DNA of 64,000 bases. It comes from CBDEGK01 sp965237855. GTDB taxonomy: Bacteria; Pseudomonadota; Gammaproteobacteria; Pseudomonadales; Halieaceae. Positions 49,302 to 57,346 of the stretch are shown here, piece after piece; positions within the stretch are counted from its first letter, which is position 1; each line of letters starts with the position of its first letter. The position numbers and the translations under genes were made by a program. The DNA is taken from the NCBI GenBank assembly GCA_965237855.1, contig CBDEGK010000008.1:868001-932000 (forward strand), in the 5' to 3' direction. The notes under the pieces were generated by a model. It did no database searches. It had not been told where the DNA came from and saw nothing but the letters and a program-made list of their open reading frames with translations.

Positions 49302-51455
49302 ATGGATTTGAAACGAATTAGCCTGGCCGTGCTGTTGGCCAGTGGAGCCAGCCTGGCGACAGCCAATGAGGCCACTCCGGGACCCCTCGAAACCGTCACC
49401 ATTATCGGCAGTAAGGAAGATGCCTCGCAGATGGCAGGTTCCGCAGACGTTATTACCGACAAAGACCTGGTCAAGTTCCAGTATACGGATATTCAGCGCA
49501 TTCTCGGGCAGGTGCCCGGCGTCTATACCCGTACAGAAGAGGGCTACGGCCTGCGTCCGAATATTAGCATCCGCGGCACATACGGCGATCGCAGCGGCAA
49601 GATTACACTGATGGAAGACGGTGTTCTGATTGCACCTGCACCCTATACCGCCTCATCGGCCTACTACTTTCCCACCACCGGGCGCATAGCGGGTGTTGAA
49701 GTGCTGAAGGGCCCGGCGGCTATCGAATACGGTCCCTACACAGTGGGTGGCGCCATTAACCTGCTTAGCACGCCCATTCCCCAGGAAATGAGTGGCGAGA
49801 TCACCGCCGAGGCGGGCCAGGACGAAACCTATCGCCTGCACGCCTCCTATGGTGGCAGTACCGAGCACTGGGGTTTCCTGCTGGAGGGGCATACCCACGG
49901 CAGTGACGGCTTTTCCAATATCGACAACTCGGGTAATAGTACCGGCTTTGAGAAAGACGACCTGTTGGCCAAGCTGCGCTACAACACCGACCCTGAAGCC
50001 AGTATGTACCAGCAGCTGGAGTTGAAGCTTCAGTACAGTGAAGAGCAAAGTGAACAAACTTACGTGGGTCTGACCGAGGCAAATTTCAGTGACGACCCCT
50101 ATCGTCGATACGGCTTGAGTCGACAAGACCTGATGGACAATGAGCACAAGTCCGTCAACCTGACTCACGTGGTGGAATTCACCAACGCGGTAAGCCTGAC
50201 CACCACCGCCTACTACAACGAGTTTCAACGTAACTGGTATAAGGTCGACAAAATAGATGGGGAGGGCATCAATGAGGTCATCACCTGCGCCAATGGTGGC
50301 AGCTGTAGCGGCATGAGCTCCAACTATGGTGGCTACACACCGGGCTTTGCCAATGCGGTCCTCAGTGGTACGGCGCAGGCAGATGTTTACCTGAAAAACA
50401 ACAACCGCGAATATGAATCCCAGGGCATTCAGACTCGCCTGGCAGCCGCTTTCAACACCGGCGGCCTCGATCATGAATTGAGCCTCGGTGCGCGCTATCA
50501 CGAGGACGAAGAGGCACGTAACCAGCCCGTGGATCGCTACTTCCAGGATGCTGATGGCAGTTTCGAACTGGCAGACTCGGGTACCGGCAGTGACTCACTG
50601 CGCCAGTCAGATGCCTGGTCGTTGTATGCGGCTGACGCCATTGCCTTGGGGAGTTGGACTATCAAGCCGGGCCTGCGCTACGAAAACTACACCATTCGCG
50701 ATGCCGATCATGACGAGTTATTACCGGGTTTGGGCCTGACCTACGACGTCAATAATAATTGGCAGCTGTTGGCTGGCATTCACCAGGGCCATTCACCCAG
50801 TGCCAGCAACGACAGCGACCCAGAAACTGCCACCAACTACGAGACGGGTTTTCGCTATCGCGGTGGTGCGGCCAGTGCTGATGTCATCGCCTTCTACAGT
50901 GACTACGACAATATCATCGGTGTGTGCACCAACTCCGGTGGGGCTGGCGGTGATTGTGAGCCGGGCGATACCGAGAATGGTGGCGCCGCCGAAGTGATAG
51001 GCCTGGAAGTCATGGCGGGTTACACCTTCGCACTGGCCGCCGGTCAGGTTCCACTGACTGCCTCTTACACCTACACCAAGGCGGAGTTCAAGAGCAGCTT
51101 TGAGGGTTCTATTTGGGGTGAGGTCGAGGAAGGTGATGAGCTTCCCAATTTGCCGGAAAACCAGTTAACCCTGAACGCTGGGCTATACCTGGACAACGGT
51201 TTTGGCAGTGATCTCAGCTTGCGCTACTTCGATGAGACATGTTCAACAGCAGCTTGTGGCGAGTTCCAGGAGATTGATGAGTTCTATACCCTGGACCTGT
51301 CGGTGCACTACGCCTTCGGTGAGCGCATCCGGGTTTACCTGAACGTGGACAACCTCACCGACAACGACGGCGATATTGTTTCCCGCGAACCTAAGGCCGG
51401 TGCACGCGGCCAAAAGCCGCGCACGGTCATAGCCGGCGTTCGCTACCGCTTCTAG
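49302..51455 (+). CDS. TonB-dependent receptor, FecA-like
   Basis: This 717-residue outer-membrane receptor has a Sec signal peptide (about 1-21). Its plug domain has VTIIGSKEDASQMAGSADVI, PGVYTRTEEGYGLRPNISIRGT, then VEVLKGPAAIEYGP and VGGAINL. The 22-strand barrel ends VIAGVRYRF with a terminal Phe. The plug looks most like ferric-citrate/FecA-type receptors, without the N-terminal signalling domain. It takes up a ferric chelate or similar ligand using TonB energy. AAGGAGA precedes the ATG. The Fur box upstream supports iron control. Its stop shares CTAG with the convergent citrate synthase-like gene. Confidence 0.9.
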   Translation: MDLKRISLAVLLASGASLATANEATPGPLETVTIIGSKEDASQMAGSADVITDKDLVKFQYTDIQRILGQVPGVYTRTEEGYGLRPNISIRGTYGDRSGKITLMEDGVLIAPAPYTASSAYYFPTTGRIAGVEVLKGPAAIEYGPYTVGGAINLLSTPIPQEMSGEITAEAGQDETYRLHASYGGSTEHWGFLLEGHTHGSDGFSNIDNSGNSTGFEKDDLLAKLRYNTDPEASMYQQLELKLQYSEEQSEQTYVGLTEANFSDDPYRRYGLSRQDLMDNEHKSVNLTHVVEFTNAVSLTTTAYYNEFQRNWYKVDKIDGEGINEVITCANGGSCSGMSSNYGGYTPGFANAVLSGTAQADVYLKNNNREYESQGIQTRLAAAFNTGGLDHELSLGARYHEDEEARNQPVDRYFQDADGSFELADSGTGSDSLRQSDAWSLYAADAIALGSWTIKPGLRYENYTIRDADHDELLPGLGLTYDVNNNWQLLAGIHQGHSPSASNDSDPETATNYETGFRYRGGAASADVIAFYSDYDNIIGVCTNSGGAGGDCEPGDTENGGAAEVIGLEVMAGYTFALAAGQVPLTASYTYTKAEFKSSFEGSIWGEVEEGDELPNLPENQLTLNAGLYLDNGFGSDLSLRYFDETCSTAACGEFQEIDEFYTLDLSVHYAFGERIRVYLNVDNLTDNDGDIVSREPKAGARGQKPRTVIAGVRYRF

Positions 51456-52558
51456 CGCACACCTACATAGCGCGCCCGCGGGCGAATCAACCTGGCCTGG
51501 GGTCTGAATTCCAGGGCATGGGCCAGGTAGCCATACACTCTCGCCGTGGCAAACACCGAGGTGAAGTAGCGCGGCGGTATTCCCAACGCGTGGAATACCG
51601 CGCCCTTGTAGAACTCCACATTGGCGCGCAGGACTTTTCCCGGTTTTTCCAGCTCCTCGATACAGACGGCCTCGATGGCTTCCAGGGTATCGAGTAGTCG
51701 TTTATCCTCCTCGCTCACGCATACCGTACGCGCCAGCGGTTTCAATACTGCTGCGCGCGGGTCCAGAGTGCTGTACTCCCGATGACCTATACCCATGATG
51801 CGTTCACCTGCGCAGAGCTGCGCCCTGACATAATCCCCTGCCTTAGCAGCTGATCCGGCGGCGATCGCCGTTTCAAGTGCCGCTTGATCGGCACCGCCAT
51901 GTAAGCGACCGAACAGGGTACCGATAGAGGCGGAGACACTGGAAGCGATGGGTGCCTGGGTACTCAGTGCGACTCGACCGGCGAAAGTGCCGGCATTGTA
52001 GCTGTGCTCCATCTGCAATATCTGGGAAACTTTAAGCGCTTCCACCACGTGGTCGGCAGGATGTTCACCGTGCAGACATTTCAAAAATCCCTGGATGGGA
52101 TCACTGGAGAAGCTGCTCAACGGCCACTCCAACCCGCGTTCTTTTCTGAAATAGGCGGCGACAAGCGTTGGTAGTTTGGCGGCAATTACCAGGCCGGGCA
52201 GAGCGTCCTCGGATGGGAAGGGCAAGTCGAGATCTTCTCTGGCGCTATTGTCCAGTAACGGCACCAGCCCCTGCAGCATCAGCATGGGGTGCGTACCGTC
52301 GGGCACTGCTGCCAGCAGCCGGATATCGGCTTCTGTCAGTCGCGAGTGTGCCGCCAGAAAATGGGCCAGCTGACTTTCCTGCTGTGCGTTGGGCCAGTCG
52401 CCGAATAACAACAGCCACGCGACCTGCACAAACGGTTTAGGGGTCAGCTCGGCAATGGGGTAGCCGCGGTAGCTAAGCTCACCACTATCCCCCTGGACAT
52501 TGGAAATGGCTGTTTCGCCAACTTCGATACCTTCCAGGCCAATATTCACATCGTTCAT
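51452..52558 (-). CDS. Citrate synthase-family protein
   Basis: This 368-residue short-form citrate/2-methylcitrate synthase-like enzyme condenses acetyl-CoA or propionyl-CoA with oxaloacetate in the family. Catalytic histidines are seen in LHGGADQAALE and MGIGHREYSTLDPRA. The third residue, usually Asp in NVDFY, is Glu here (RANVEFYKGAVF). The size fits the short dimeric type rather than the 430-residue hexameric GltA. It faces the TonB receptor and is divergent from a LysR regulator that probably controls it. With FecA-like uptake next door, a link to citrate metabolism is possible but unproven. Confidence 0.85.
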   Translation of the reverse strand: MNDVNIGLEGIEVGETAISNVQGDSGELSYRGYPIAELTPKPFVQVAWLLLFGDWPNAQQESQLAHFLAAHSRLTEADIRLLAAVPDGTHPMLMLQGLVPLLDNSAREDLDLPFPSEDALPGLVIAAKLPTLVAAYFRKERGLEWPLSSFSSDPIQGFLKCLHGEHPADHVVEALKVSQILQMEHSYNAGTFAGRVALSTQAPIASSVSASIGTLFGRLHGGADQAALETAIAAGSAAKAGDYVRAQLCAGERIMGIGHREYSTLDPRAAVLKPLARTVCVSEEDKRLLDTLEAIEAVCIEELEKPGKVLRANVEFYKGAVFHALGIPPRYFTSVFATARVYGYLAHALEFRPQARLIRPRARYVGVR

Positions 52559-52640
52559 TACTCTCTCCTACCGTGCATGGACTGTAGTGGTTGTGGCGCG
52601 AATTATTGGGCAAGTTGCAAAATAAGAAAACATAAACTAT

Positions 52641-52671
52641 CTTATATTTTGATCTGTTTTACTTATATTTT
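52641..52671. promoter_or_regulatory. Phased direct repeat in the citrate synthase/LysR intergenic region
   Basis: CTTATATTTT occurs exactly at 52641-52650 and 52662-52671, 21 bp apart (two helical turns), in a very AT-rich divergent promoter. Candidate LysR-type contact sites. Confidence 0.5.
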
Positions 52672-52695
52672 ACAATACCCTGTCAGAGGATCTGA

Positions 52696-53577
52696 ATGCG
52701 CCTTGAAACCCAGGAATTACGTATCTTTGCCGCCGTTGTCGAGAATAACGGATTCAAAAGGGCGGCAGACAAATTACACGTCAGCCAATCGGCGGTCTCC
52801 CAGGCGGTGGCCAATCTGGAGCGCAAATTAGAGCAACGCCTGCTGCTGCGCAAACCGCTGGAGGCTACCGAGGCGGGTATGCGCATTCTGGCTCATGCTC
52901 AACATGCTGCCCGCGAGGAGGAACTGCTGCTGGCGGACCTCGGCGACATCAGGCAAGGTCAGCGCGCCAAGTTGTCGCTGGCAGTTAACAGCGCCATCAA
53001 TCGCTATTACGCCCCTGAGCTAATACAGCAATACTGCACGCAGAATCCCTTTGCCCGGCTGCAAATCGAAGAACTGCCGTCGCGACAGATTATCCAGGCG
53101 GTAATTTCTGGTGCGGTAGAGGTGGGTATGGGGCCGTTCCAGGCCAATATGCATGCCTTCAATTGCCTGCCACTGTTCGATGAGGTGCGCACCCTGGTGG
53201 TGTCTCGACAACACCCGCTGATTCGTCAATTGCTGGAAGAGCCCTTGTCGGTGCTGTCCCAGGTGCCGCTAGTGGCCTCCTATATTGATGATCCGGAGGA
53301 GCGACCCGCCATGCAGCGCATTCGCGATCGTTTCAGCCAGGTGTGGGAGGTGCGCAGTATTACCCTGCGCATGGAACTACTGGCAGCTGGCTACGGTGTG
53401 GGGTTTGTGAGTGACTTGCTGTTGGCCAAAGAGCCCCTCAGTGCAGAGTTGGTGGTACTGGAAGCCCTGCCTTTTGCCCGTATCGGCCGCAGCGTAGGCC
53501 TGTTTTCTCGCAGGGATTCCAGTCTGTCCTCCGGCGCTGCCAAGTTTGTCGAGTTGTGTCAGCAGCGCTGGGGTTAG
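52696..53577 (+). CDS. LysR-family transcriptional regulator
   Basis: This 293-residue LTTR has an N-terminal winged HTH: LRIFAAVVENNGFKRAADKLHVSQSAVSQAVANLERKLEQRLLLR. A two-lobed effector domain follows (residues about 90-290), with ELLAAGYGVGFVSDLL near its end. It is divergent from the citrate synthase-like gene and is its likely regulator. The effector is unknown. Confidence 0.9.
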   Translation: MRLETQELRIFAAVVENNGFKRAADKLHVSQSAVSQAVANLERKLEQRLLLRKPLEATEAGMRILAHAQHAAREEELLLADLGDIRQGQRAKLSLAVNSAINRYYAPELIQQYCTQNPFARLQIEELPSRQIIQAVISGAVEVGMGPFQANMHAFNCLPLFDEVRTLVVSRQHPLIRQLLEEPLSVLSQVPLVASYIDDPEERPAMQRIRDRFSQVWEVRSITLRMELLAAGYGVGFVSDLLLAKEPLSAELVVLEALPFARIGRSVGLFSRRDSSLSSGAAKFVELCQQRWG

Positions 53578-53581
53578 TGGG

Positions 53582-54058
53582 TTAGCCGGGATCTTCCGCC
53601 GCGCTTTGCAGGTAGTTTTGAATGCTCATTTTCGCAATCAAATCCAGCTGGGTCTCGAGCCAGTCGATATGCTCTTCCTCCGATTCCAGGATAGATTCAA
53701 ACAACTCCCGGGACACGTAGTCGCCAATCGTCTCGCAATAGGCAATGGCCTCTTTCAGGTCCACGTGCGCCATCATCTCCAGCTTGAGGTCGCAGCTCAG
53801 CATCTCCTCGGTGTTTTCACCGATTAGCAGCTTGCCGAGATCCTGTAAGTTGGGTAGCCCTTCCAGGAACAGGATGCGCTCGATGAGCGAATCCGCGTGT
53901 TTCATCTCGTCGATGGACTCGTGGTACTCGTGCTCGGCCAGTTCCTTCAAGCCCCAGTCTTTATACATGCGGGAGTGCAGGAAGTACTGGTTGATAGCCA
54001 CCAGCTCATTGCCCAGCACCTTGTTGAGGTGTTCAATAACTTTGGGATCGCCTTTCAT
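53582..54058 (-). CDS. bfr: Bacterioferritin
   Basis: This 158-residue four-helix protein forms 24-mer heme-containing iron stores. Ferroxidase ligands Glu18, Glu51, His54, Glu94, Glu127 and His130 fit GNELVAINQYF, SIDEMKHAD, LKLEMMAHV and SEEEHIDW; Met52 in DEMKH is the heme ligand. It lies downstream of bfd on the same strand, separated by 127 bp containing a Fur-like site. Confidence 0.97.
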   Translation of the reverse strand: MKGDPKVIEHLNKVLGNELVAINQYFLHSRMYKDWGLKELAEHEYHESIDEMKHADSLIERILFLEGLPNLQDLGKLLIGENTEEMLSCDLKLEMMAHVDLKEAIAYCETIGDYVSRELFESILESEEEHIDWLETQLDLIAKMSIQNYLQSAAEDPG

Positions 54059-54141
54059 CGCTCGTCTCCTTGAGGAATACCAAAAGTATGGTCTCCCCCG
54101 GCGGAAATATCAAGCTAAGCTATTGATTTGTAAGGATAAAA

Positions 54142-54160
54142 CAGAATGATAATCAGTGTG
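54142..54160. promoter_or_regulatory. Fur-like site between bfr and bfd
   Basis: The 19 bases here include AATGATAATCA and match the classic GATAATGATAATCATTATC box at 14 positions. It lies about 85 bp upstream of bfr. Confidence 0.6.
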
Positions 54161-54185
54161 ATTTGCAATAGCAAATGCGAATGGC

Positions 54186-54392
54186 TCAGCTGACCGCGTA
54201 GAACAGCTGGTCGTTATCACCGGCGTTATCGAGCAGGGTCTCGCGGACAATTTCGCGGGTCAGAATGCCGCACTTGCCGCACTGGCTGGCAACGCCGAGG
54301 GTGTTACGTACATCGCGCAGGGAATTGGCGCCGTCTTCCACGGCAGCGCGGATCTGGGTGTCGGTAATTCCTTTGCAGAGACAAACGTACAT
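54186..54392 (-). CDS. bfd: Bacterioferritin-associated ferredoxin
   Basis: This 68-residue [2Fe-2S] protein has MYVCLCKG and SQCGKCG, the four cysteines (4, 6, 38, 41) of the Fer2_BFD fold. It docks on Bfr and reduces the core to release iron. Family proteins are Fur-repressed, and a strong Fur box lies 49 bp upstream. Confidence 0.95.
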   Translation of the reverse strand: MYVCLCKGITDTQIRAAVEDGANSLRDVRNTLGVASQCGKCGILTREIVRETLLDNAGDNDQLFYAVS

Positions 54393-54440
54393 AGAGCAGT
54401 AAGCCGGTAGTTGTATGCGATAGGTGAAAGTTAATGGAAA

Positions 54441-54455
54441 TGAGAATGATTGTCA
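54441..54455. promoter_or_regulatory. Fur box upstream of bfd
   Basis: TGAGAATGATTGTCA matches TGATAATNATTATCA at 12 of 14 defined positions, directly upstream of bfd on the minus strand. Confidence 0.78.
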
Positions 54456-54554
54456 ATAAGATTAAGCAATTAGTCGTTGCTGCGAGTTGGTGGGTCTGCC
54501 CGTGCCGCGAAATACTGCCAAAAAGTGTGGGCGAGCATCCCGCGATGCATCAGG

Positions 54555-54560
54555 TATAAT
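54555..54560 (+). promoter_or_regulatory. Consensus -10 element for proA
   Basis: A perfect TATAAT about 35 nt before the proA start; no good -35 was found at 16-18 nt, so the promoter may depend on other contacts. Confidence 0.5.
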
Positions 54561-54593
54561 GCGGCTTTTTCGGATTTACCCTGGTTTTCAGTG

Positions 54594-55856
54594 ATGTTGA
54601 TGGATGTTGAAAAATATATGCGCGAAGTGGGCGCGCGGGCGCGGCACGCGTCCAGGGATATCGCCCGTTCGGCGACGGCCACCCGCAATCTCGCGCTGTT
54701 GGCCATTCGCGATGCACTGGCGTCTTCGACTGAGGCGCTGATGACGGCGAACGCCGAAGACCTGGCCCGTGGCCGCGACAACGGATTGGTGGATGCCCTG
54801 TTAGACCGCCTGGAGCTCACCCCCAGCCGCATCGATGCCATGCTCGAAGGCCTGGCCCAGGTAGCCGGCCTGCCGGACCCGGTTGGCAGTATCAGCGATG
54901 TCCGAGGTATGCCCAGTGGCATTCAGGTGGGCAAAATGCGCGTACCCCTTGGCGTTATCGGCATCGTCTATGAAAGTCGCCCCAATGTGACTGCCGAGGC
55001 AGCCAGCTTGTGTCTGAAGTCAGGGAATGCCACGATTTTGCGTGGCGGTTCTGAGGCGATCGCCTCCAATCAGGCCATTGCCCGTTGTATCAGCGACGGC
55101 TTGACGGTGGCGGGATTACCGGCGGCAGCGGTGCAGGTCGTTGAAACCACGGATCGTGCCGCAGTGGGTGAGCTGATCACTATGCCCGAATACGTTGATG
55201 TCATCATACCCCGTGGCGGCAAGGGCTTGATTGAGCGCATTAGCAGGGATGCGCGAGTACCGGTCATCAAACACCTCGACGGGATCTGCCATGTGTACCT
55301 GGATGCCAGTGCCGATTTTGACAAGGCCGTGAACATAGCGGTGAATTCCAAGACCCAGCGCTACGGCACCTGCAACACGGCGGAAACTTTGTTGGTCTGT
55401 GCTGTGCGAGCGGAGGAATTGTTGCCTGCAGTAGCTGAGCAGCTGCGCCAGCACGGAGTCGAAATGCGTGGCTGTGAAGCCACTTGCGGCATTCTGGAGA
55501 ATGCAGTTGCAGCGGAAGAAGCCGACTGGTACACCGAATATCTGGCACCGATTTTGTCCATCAAACTGGTGGCTGATGTGGATGAAGCCATTGCCCATAT
55601 TAATCGCTACGGCTCTCAGCACACCGATACCATCGTCGGGGAGGATCACAGCGCCAATATGCGCTTCCTGCGAGAAGTGGATTCCAGCTCGGTGATGATC
55701 AATGCATCCACCCGTTTTGCCGATGGCTTCGAGTACGGCCTCGGTGCCGAAATTGGTATTTCAACCGACAAGCTGCACGCGCGTGGCCCGGTTGGGCTGG
55801 AGGGGCTTACCTCACAGAAGTTCGTGGTTTTTGGTGATGGGCATATCCGCCAGTGA
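54594..55856 (+). CDS. proA: Gamma-glutamyl phosphate reductase
   Basis: This enzyme of about 420 residues carries out the second step of proline synthesis, reducing glutamyl-5-phosphate with NADPH. Motifs: IGIVYESRPNVTAEAA, LRGGSEAIASN, VIIPRGGKGLI, NSKTQRYGTCNTAETLLV (catalytic Cys) and FADGFEYGLGAEIGIST. ATG 54594 or ATG 54600 are both plausible; no ribosome-binding site separates them. The further upstream frame crosses the promoter and is rejected. GTGA overlap links it to nadD. Confidence 0.95.
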   Translation: MLMDVEKYMREVGARARHASRDIARSATATRNLALLAIRDALASSTEALMTANAEDLARGRDNGLVDALLDRLELTPSRIDAMLEGLAQVAGLPDPVGSISDVRGMPSGIQVGKMRVPLGVIGIVYESRPNVTAEAASLCLKSGNATILRGGSEAIASNQAIARCISDGLTVAGLPAAAVQVVETTDRAAVGELITMPEYVDVIIPRGGKGLIERISRDARVPVIKHLDGICHVYLDASADFDKAVNIAVNSKTQRYGTCNTAETLLVCAVRAEELLPAVAEQLRQHGVEMRGCEATCGILENAVAAEEADWYTEYLAPILSIKLVADVDEAIAHINRYGSQHTDTIVGEDHSANMRFLREVDSSSVMINASTRFADGFEYGLGAEIGISTDKLHARGPVGLEGLTSQKFVVFGDGHIRQ

Positions 55857-56500
55857 CAGCGCCTGTTGCCGTTCTCGGCGGTACCTTCAACCCAATACAT
55901 CTCGGTCATTTGCGCTCGGCCCTGGAATTGCGTGAACGTCTGCAATTGGCCGAAGTGCGATTGATGCCCGCGGCGAGCCCGCCCCATCGTGAGGCTCCGT
56001 CAGTGAGCGCTGAATTGCGTGCCGAATTGGTGCGCCTGGCTGTCGAAGATGAGCCGGGATTACTGTGTGACGATCGCGAGCTAATGCGCGCTGGGCCCTC
56101 TTACACCTATGATAGTTTGCTGGAGTTGCGCGGCGAAATAGGTGCCGAGCGCTGCCTGGTGCTGGTCATGGGCAGTGATGCCCTGGCTGGACTGGCCGGT
56201 TGGCATCGCTGGCAGGAGCTGACCGACCTGGCTCACATCGTGGTGATGGTGCGCCCTGGACATCCACTTGCCGTGCCCGATGAGGTGGCGGCGTGGTTGC
56301 AGATACGACAAACTCAAGACGCAACAGCGTTGTCAGGACAGTCGGCAGGACTCGTGCATACGATAGAGTTGCGGCCACTGGACATTTCCTCCACGGAAAT
56401 ACGCAGCCTGCTGGCGGCGGGGCGTTCGGTGCGCTACCTGGTTCCCGACGCGGTATGGCGCTACTTGCAAGATCAACAACTTTACACAGGAGACGGCTGA
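55853..56500 (+). CDS. nadD: Nicotinate-nucleotide adenylyltransferase
   Basis: This 215-residue NaMN adenylyltransferase of NAD synthesis has the nucleotidyltransferase motif LGGTFNPIHLGHLRSA and ISSTEIR near the C-terminus, with MGSDALAGLAGWHRW between. It begins at GTG inside the proA stop and is part of the proA-nadD-rsfS-rlmH run. Confidence 0.96.
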   Translation: MTAPVAVLGGTFNPIHLGHLRSALELRERLQLAEVRLMPAASPPHREAPSVSAELRAELVRLAVEDEPGLLCDDRELMRAGPSYTYDSLLELRGEIGAERCLVLVMGSDALAGLAGWHRWQELTDLAHIVVMVRPGHPLAVPDEVAAWLQIRQTQDATALSGQSAGLVHTIELRPLDISSTEIRSLLAAGRSVRYLVPDAVWRYLQDQQLYTGDG

Positions 56501-56508
56501 GCCAGTCT

Positions 56509-56868
56509 ATGGAATCTGCGGAACTTAACACATTGGTCCTGGCGGCCCTGGATGATCTCAAGGCCAACAACGTGGTCAGCCTGGACGTTACTGATCTCAC
56601 CGATGTGATGGACTACCTGGTGGTGGCCAGTGGCACTTCCAATCGTCACGTGAAAGCGCTGGCAGACAATGTGGCGATGGAGGCCAAGCAACAGGGTGTC
56701 AGGCCACTCGGGGTTGAAGGACAGGCGGGCTCCGAGTGGATCCTGGTAGATTTCGGCGATGTGGTCGCCCATGTCATGCTGCCGGCAGCTCGCGATTTCT
56801 ATGATCTGGAGCGGCTCTGGAGCGGGTGCGCGCGGGCGACCACACCAGAGACCGAAGAGACAGACTAG
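56509..56868 (+). CDS. rsfS: Ribosomal silencing factor RsfS
   Basis: This 119-residue RsfS/Iojap protein binds L14 and blocks subunit joining in poor conditions. Conserved: VSLDVTDLTDVMDYLVVASGTSNRHVKAL and GSEWILVDFGDVVAHVM. ATG 56509 matches the family start; an upstream in-frame extension overlaps nadD out of frame. Confidence 0.96.
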   Translation: MESAELNTLVLAALDDLKANNVVSLDVTDLTDVMDYLVVASGTSNRHVKALADNVAMEAKQQGVRPLGVEGQAGSEWILVDFGDVVAHVMLPAARDFYDLERLWSGCARATTPETEETD

Positions 56869-56874
56869 TTCATC

Positions 56875-57345
56875 GTGCGCCTGACCATCCTCGCCGTGGG
56901 GAGCAAAATGCCGGACTGGGTTGCAGAGGGTTTTGCTGAGTACCAGAAGCGCTTCCCACCAGAGATTAAACTGCAGCTCAAGGAAATTCCCATGGCCCAG
57001 CGGGGCAAGGACAACAATGCCCGTCTTTGCATGCGCCGCGAGGCGGAGGCGATTCGCAAGGCGCTGCCGCAGCGGGACTCCTTGATTGCCCTGGACGTGC
57101 GCGGCAGAATCTGGTCGACCGAGCAACTGGCTGACAAGTTGGCCGACTGGCAGATGAGCGGCGACAACATCAGCCTGTTGATCGGCGGCCCCGACGGCAT
57201 CGACGCAGATCTGTTGCAGCAGTCTCAGCAACGTTGGTCACTGTCGCCATTGACCCTGCCGCATCCCCTGGTGCGGGTAGTGCTAATCGAACAGTTGTAT
57301 CGGGCTTGGACAATCAACGCCAAGCATCCGTATCATCGTCAGTAA
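56875..57345 (+). CDS. rlmH: 23S rRNA pseudouridine1915 N3-methyltransferase
   Basis: This 156-residue SPOUT methyltransferase (RlmH/YbeA) starts at GTG: MRLTILAVGSKMPDWV. ALDVRGRIWSTEQLA, LLIGGPDGID and the C-terminal RVVLIEQLYRAWTINAKHPYHRQ (knot and His/Tyr end) are diagnostic. It modifies helix 69 on the assembled ribosome. mrdA starts 1 nt after its stop. Confidence 0.97.
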   Translation: MRLTILAVGSKMPDWVAEGFAEYQKRFPPEIKLQLKEIPMAQRGKDNNARLCMRREAEAIRKALPQRDSLIALDVRGRIWSTEQLADKLADWQMSGDNISLLIGGPDGIDADLLQQSQQRWSLSPLTLPHPLVRVVLIEQLYRAWTINAKHPYHRQ

Positions 57346-57346
57346 T

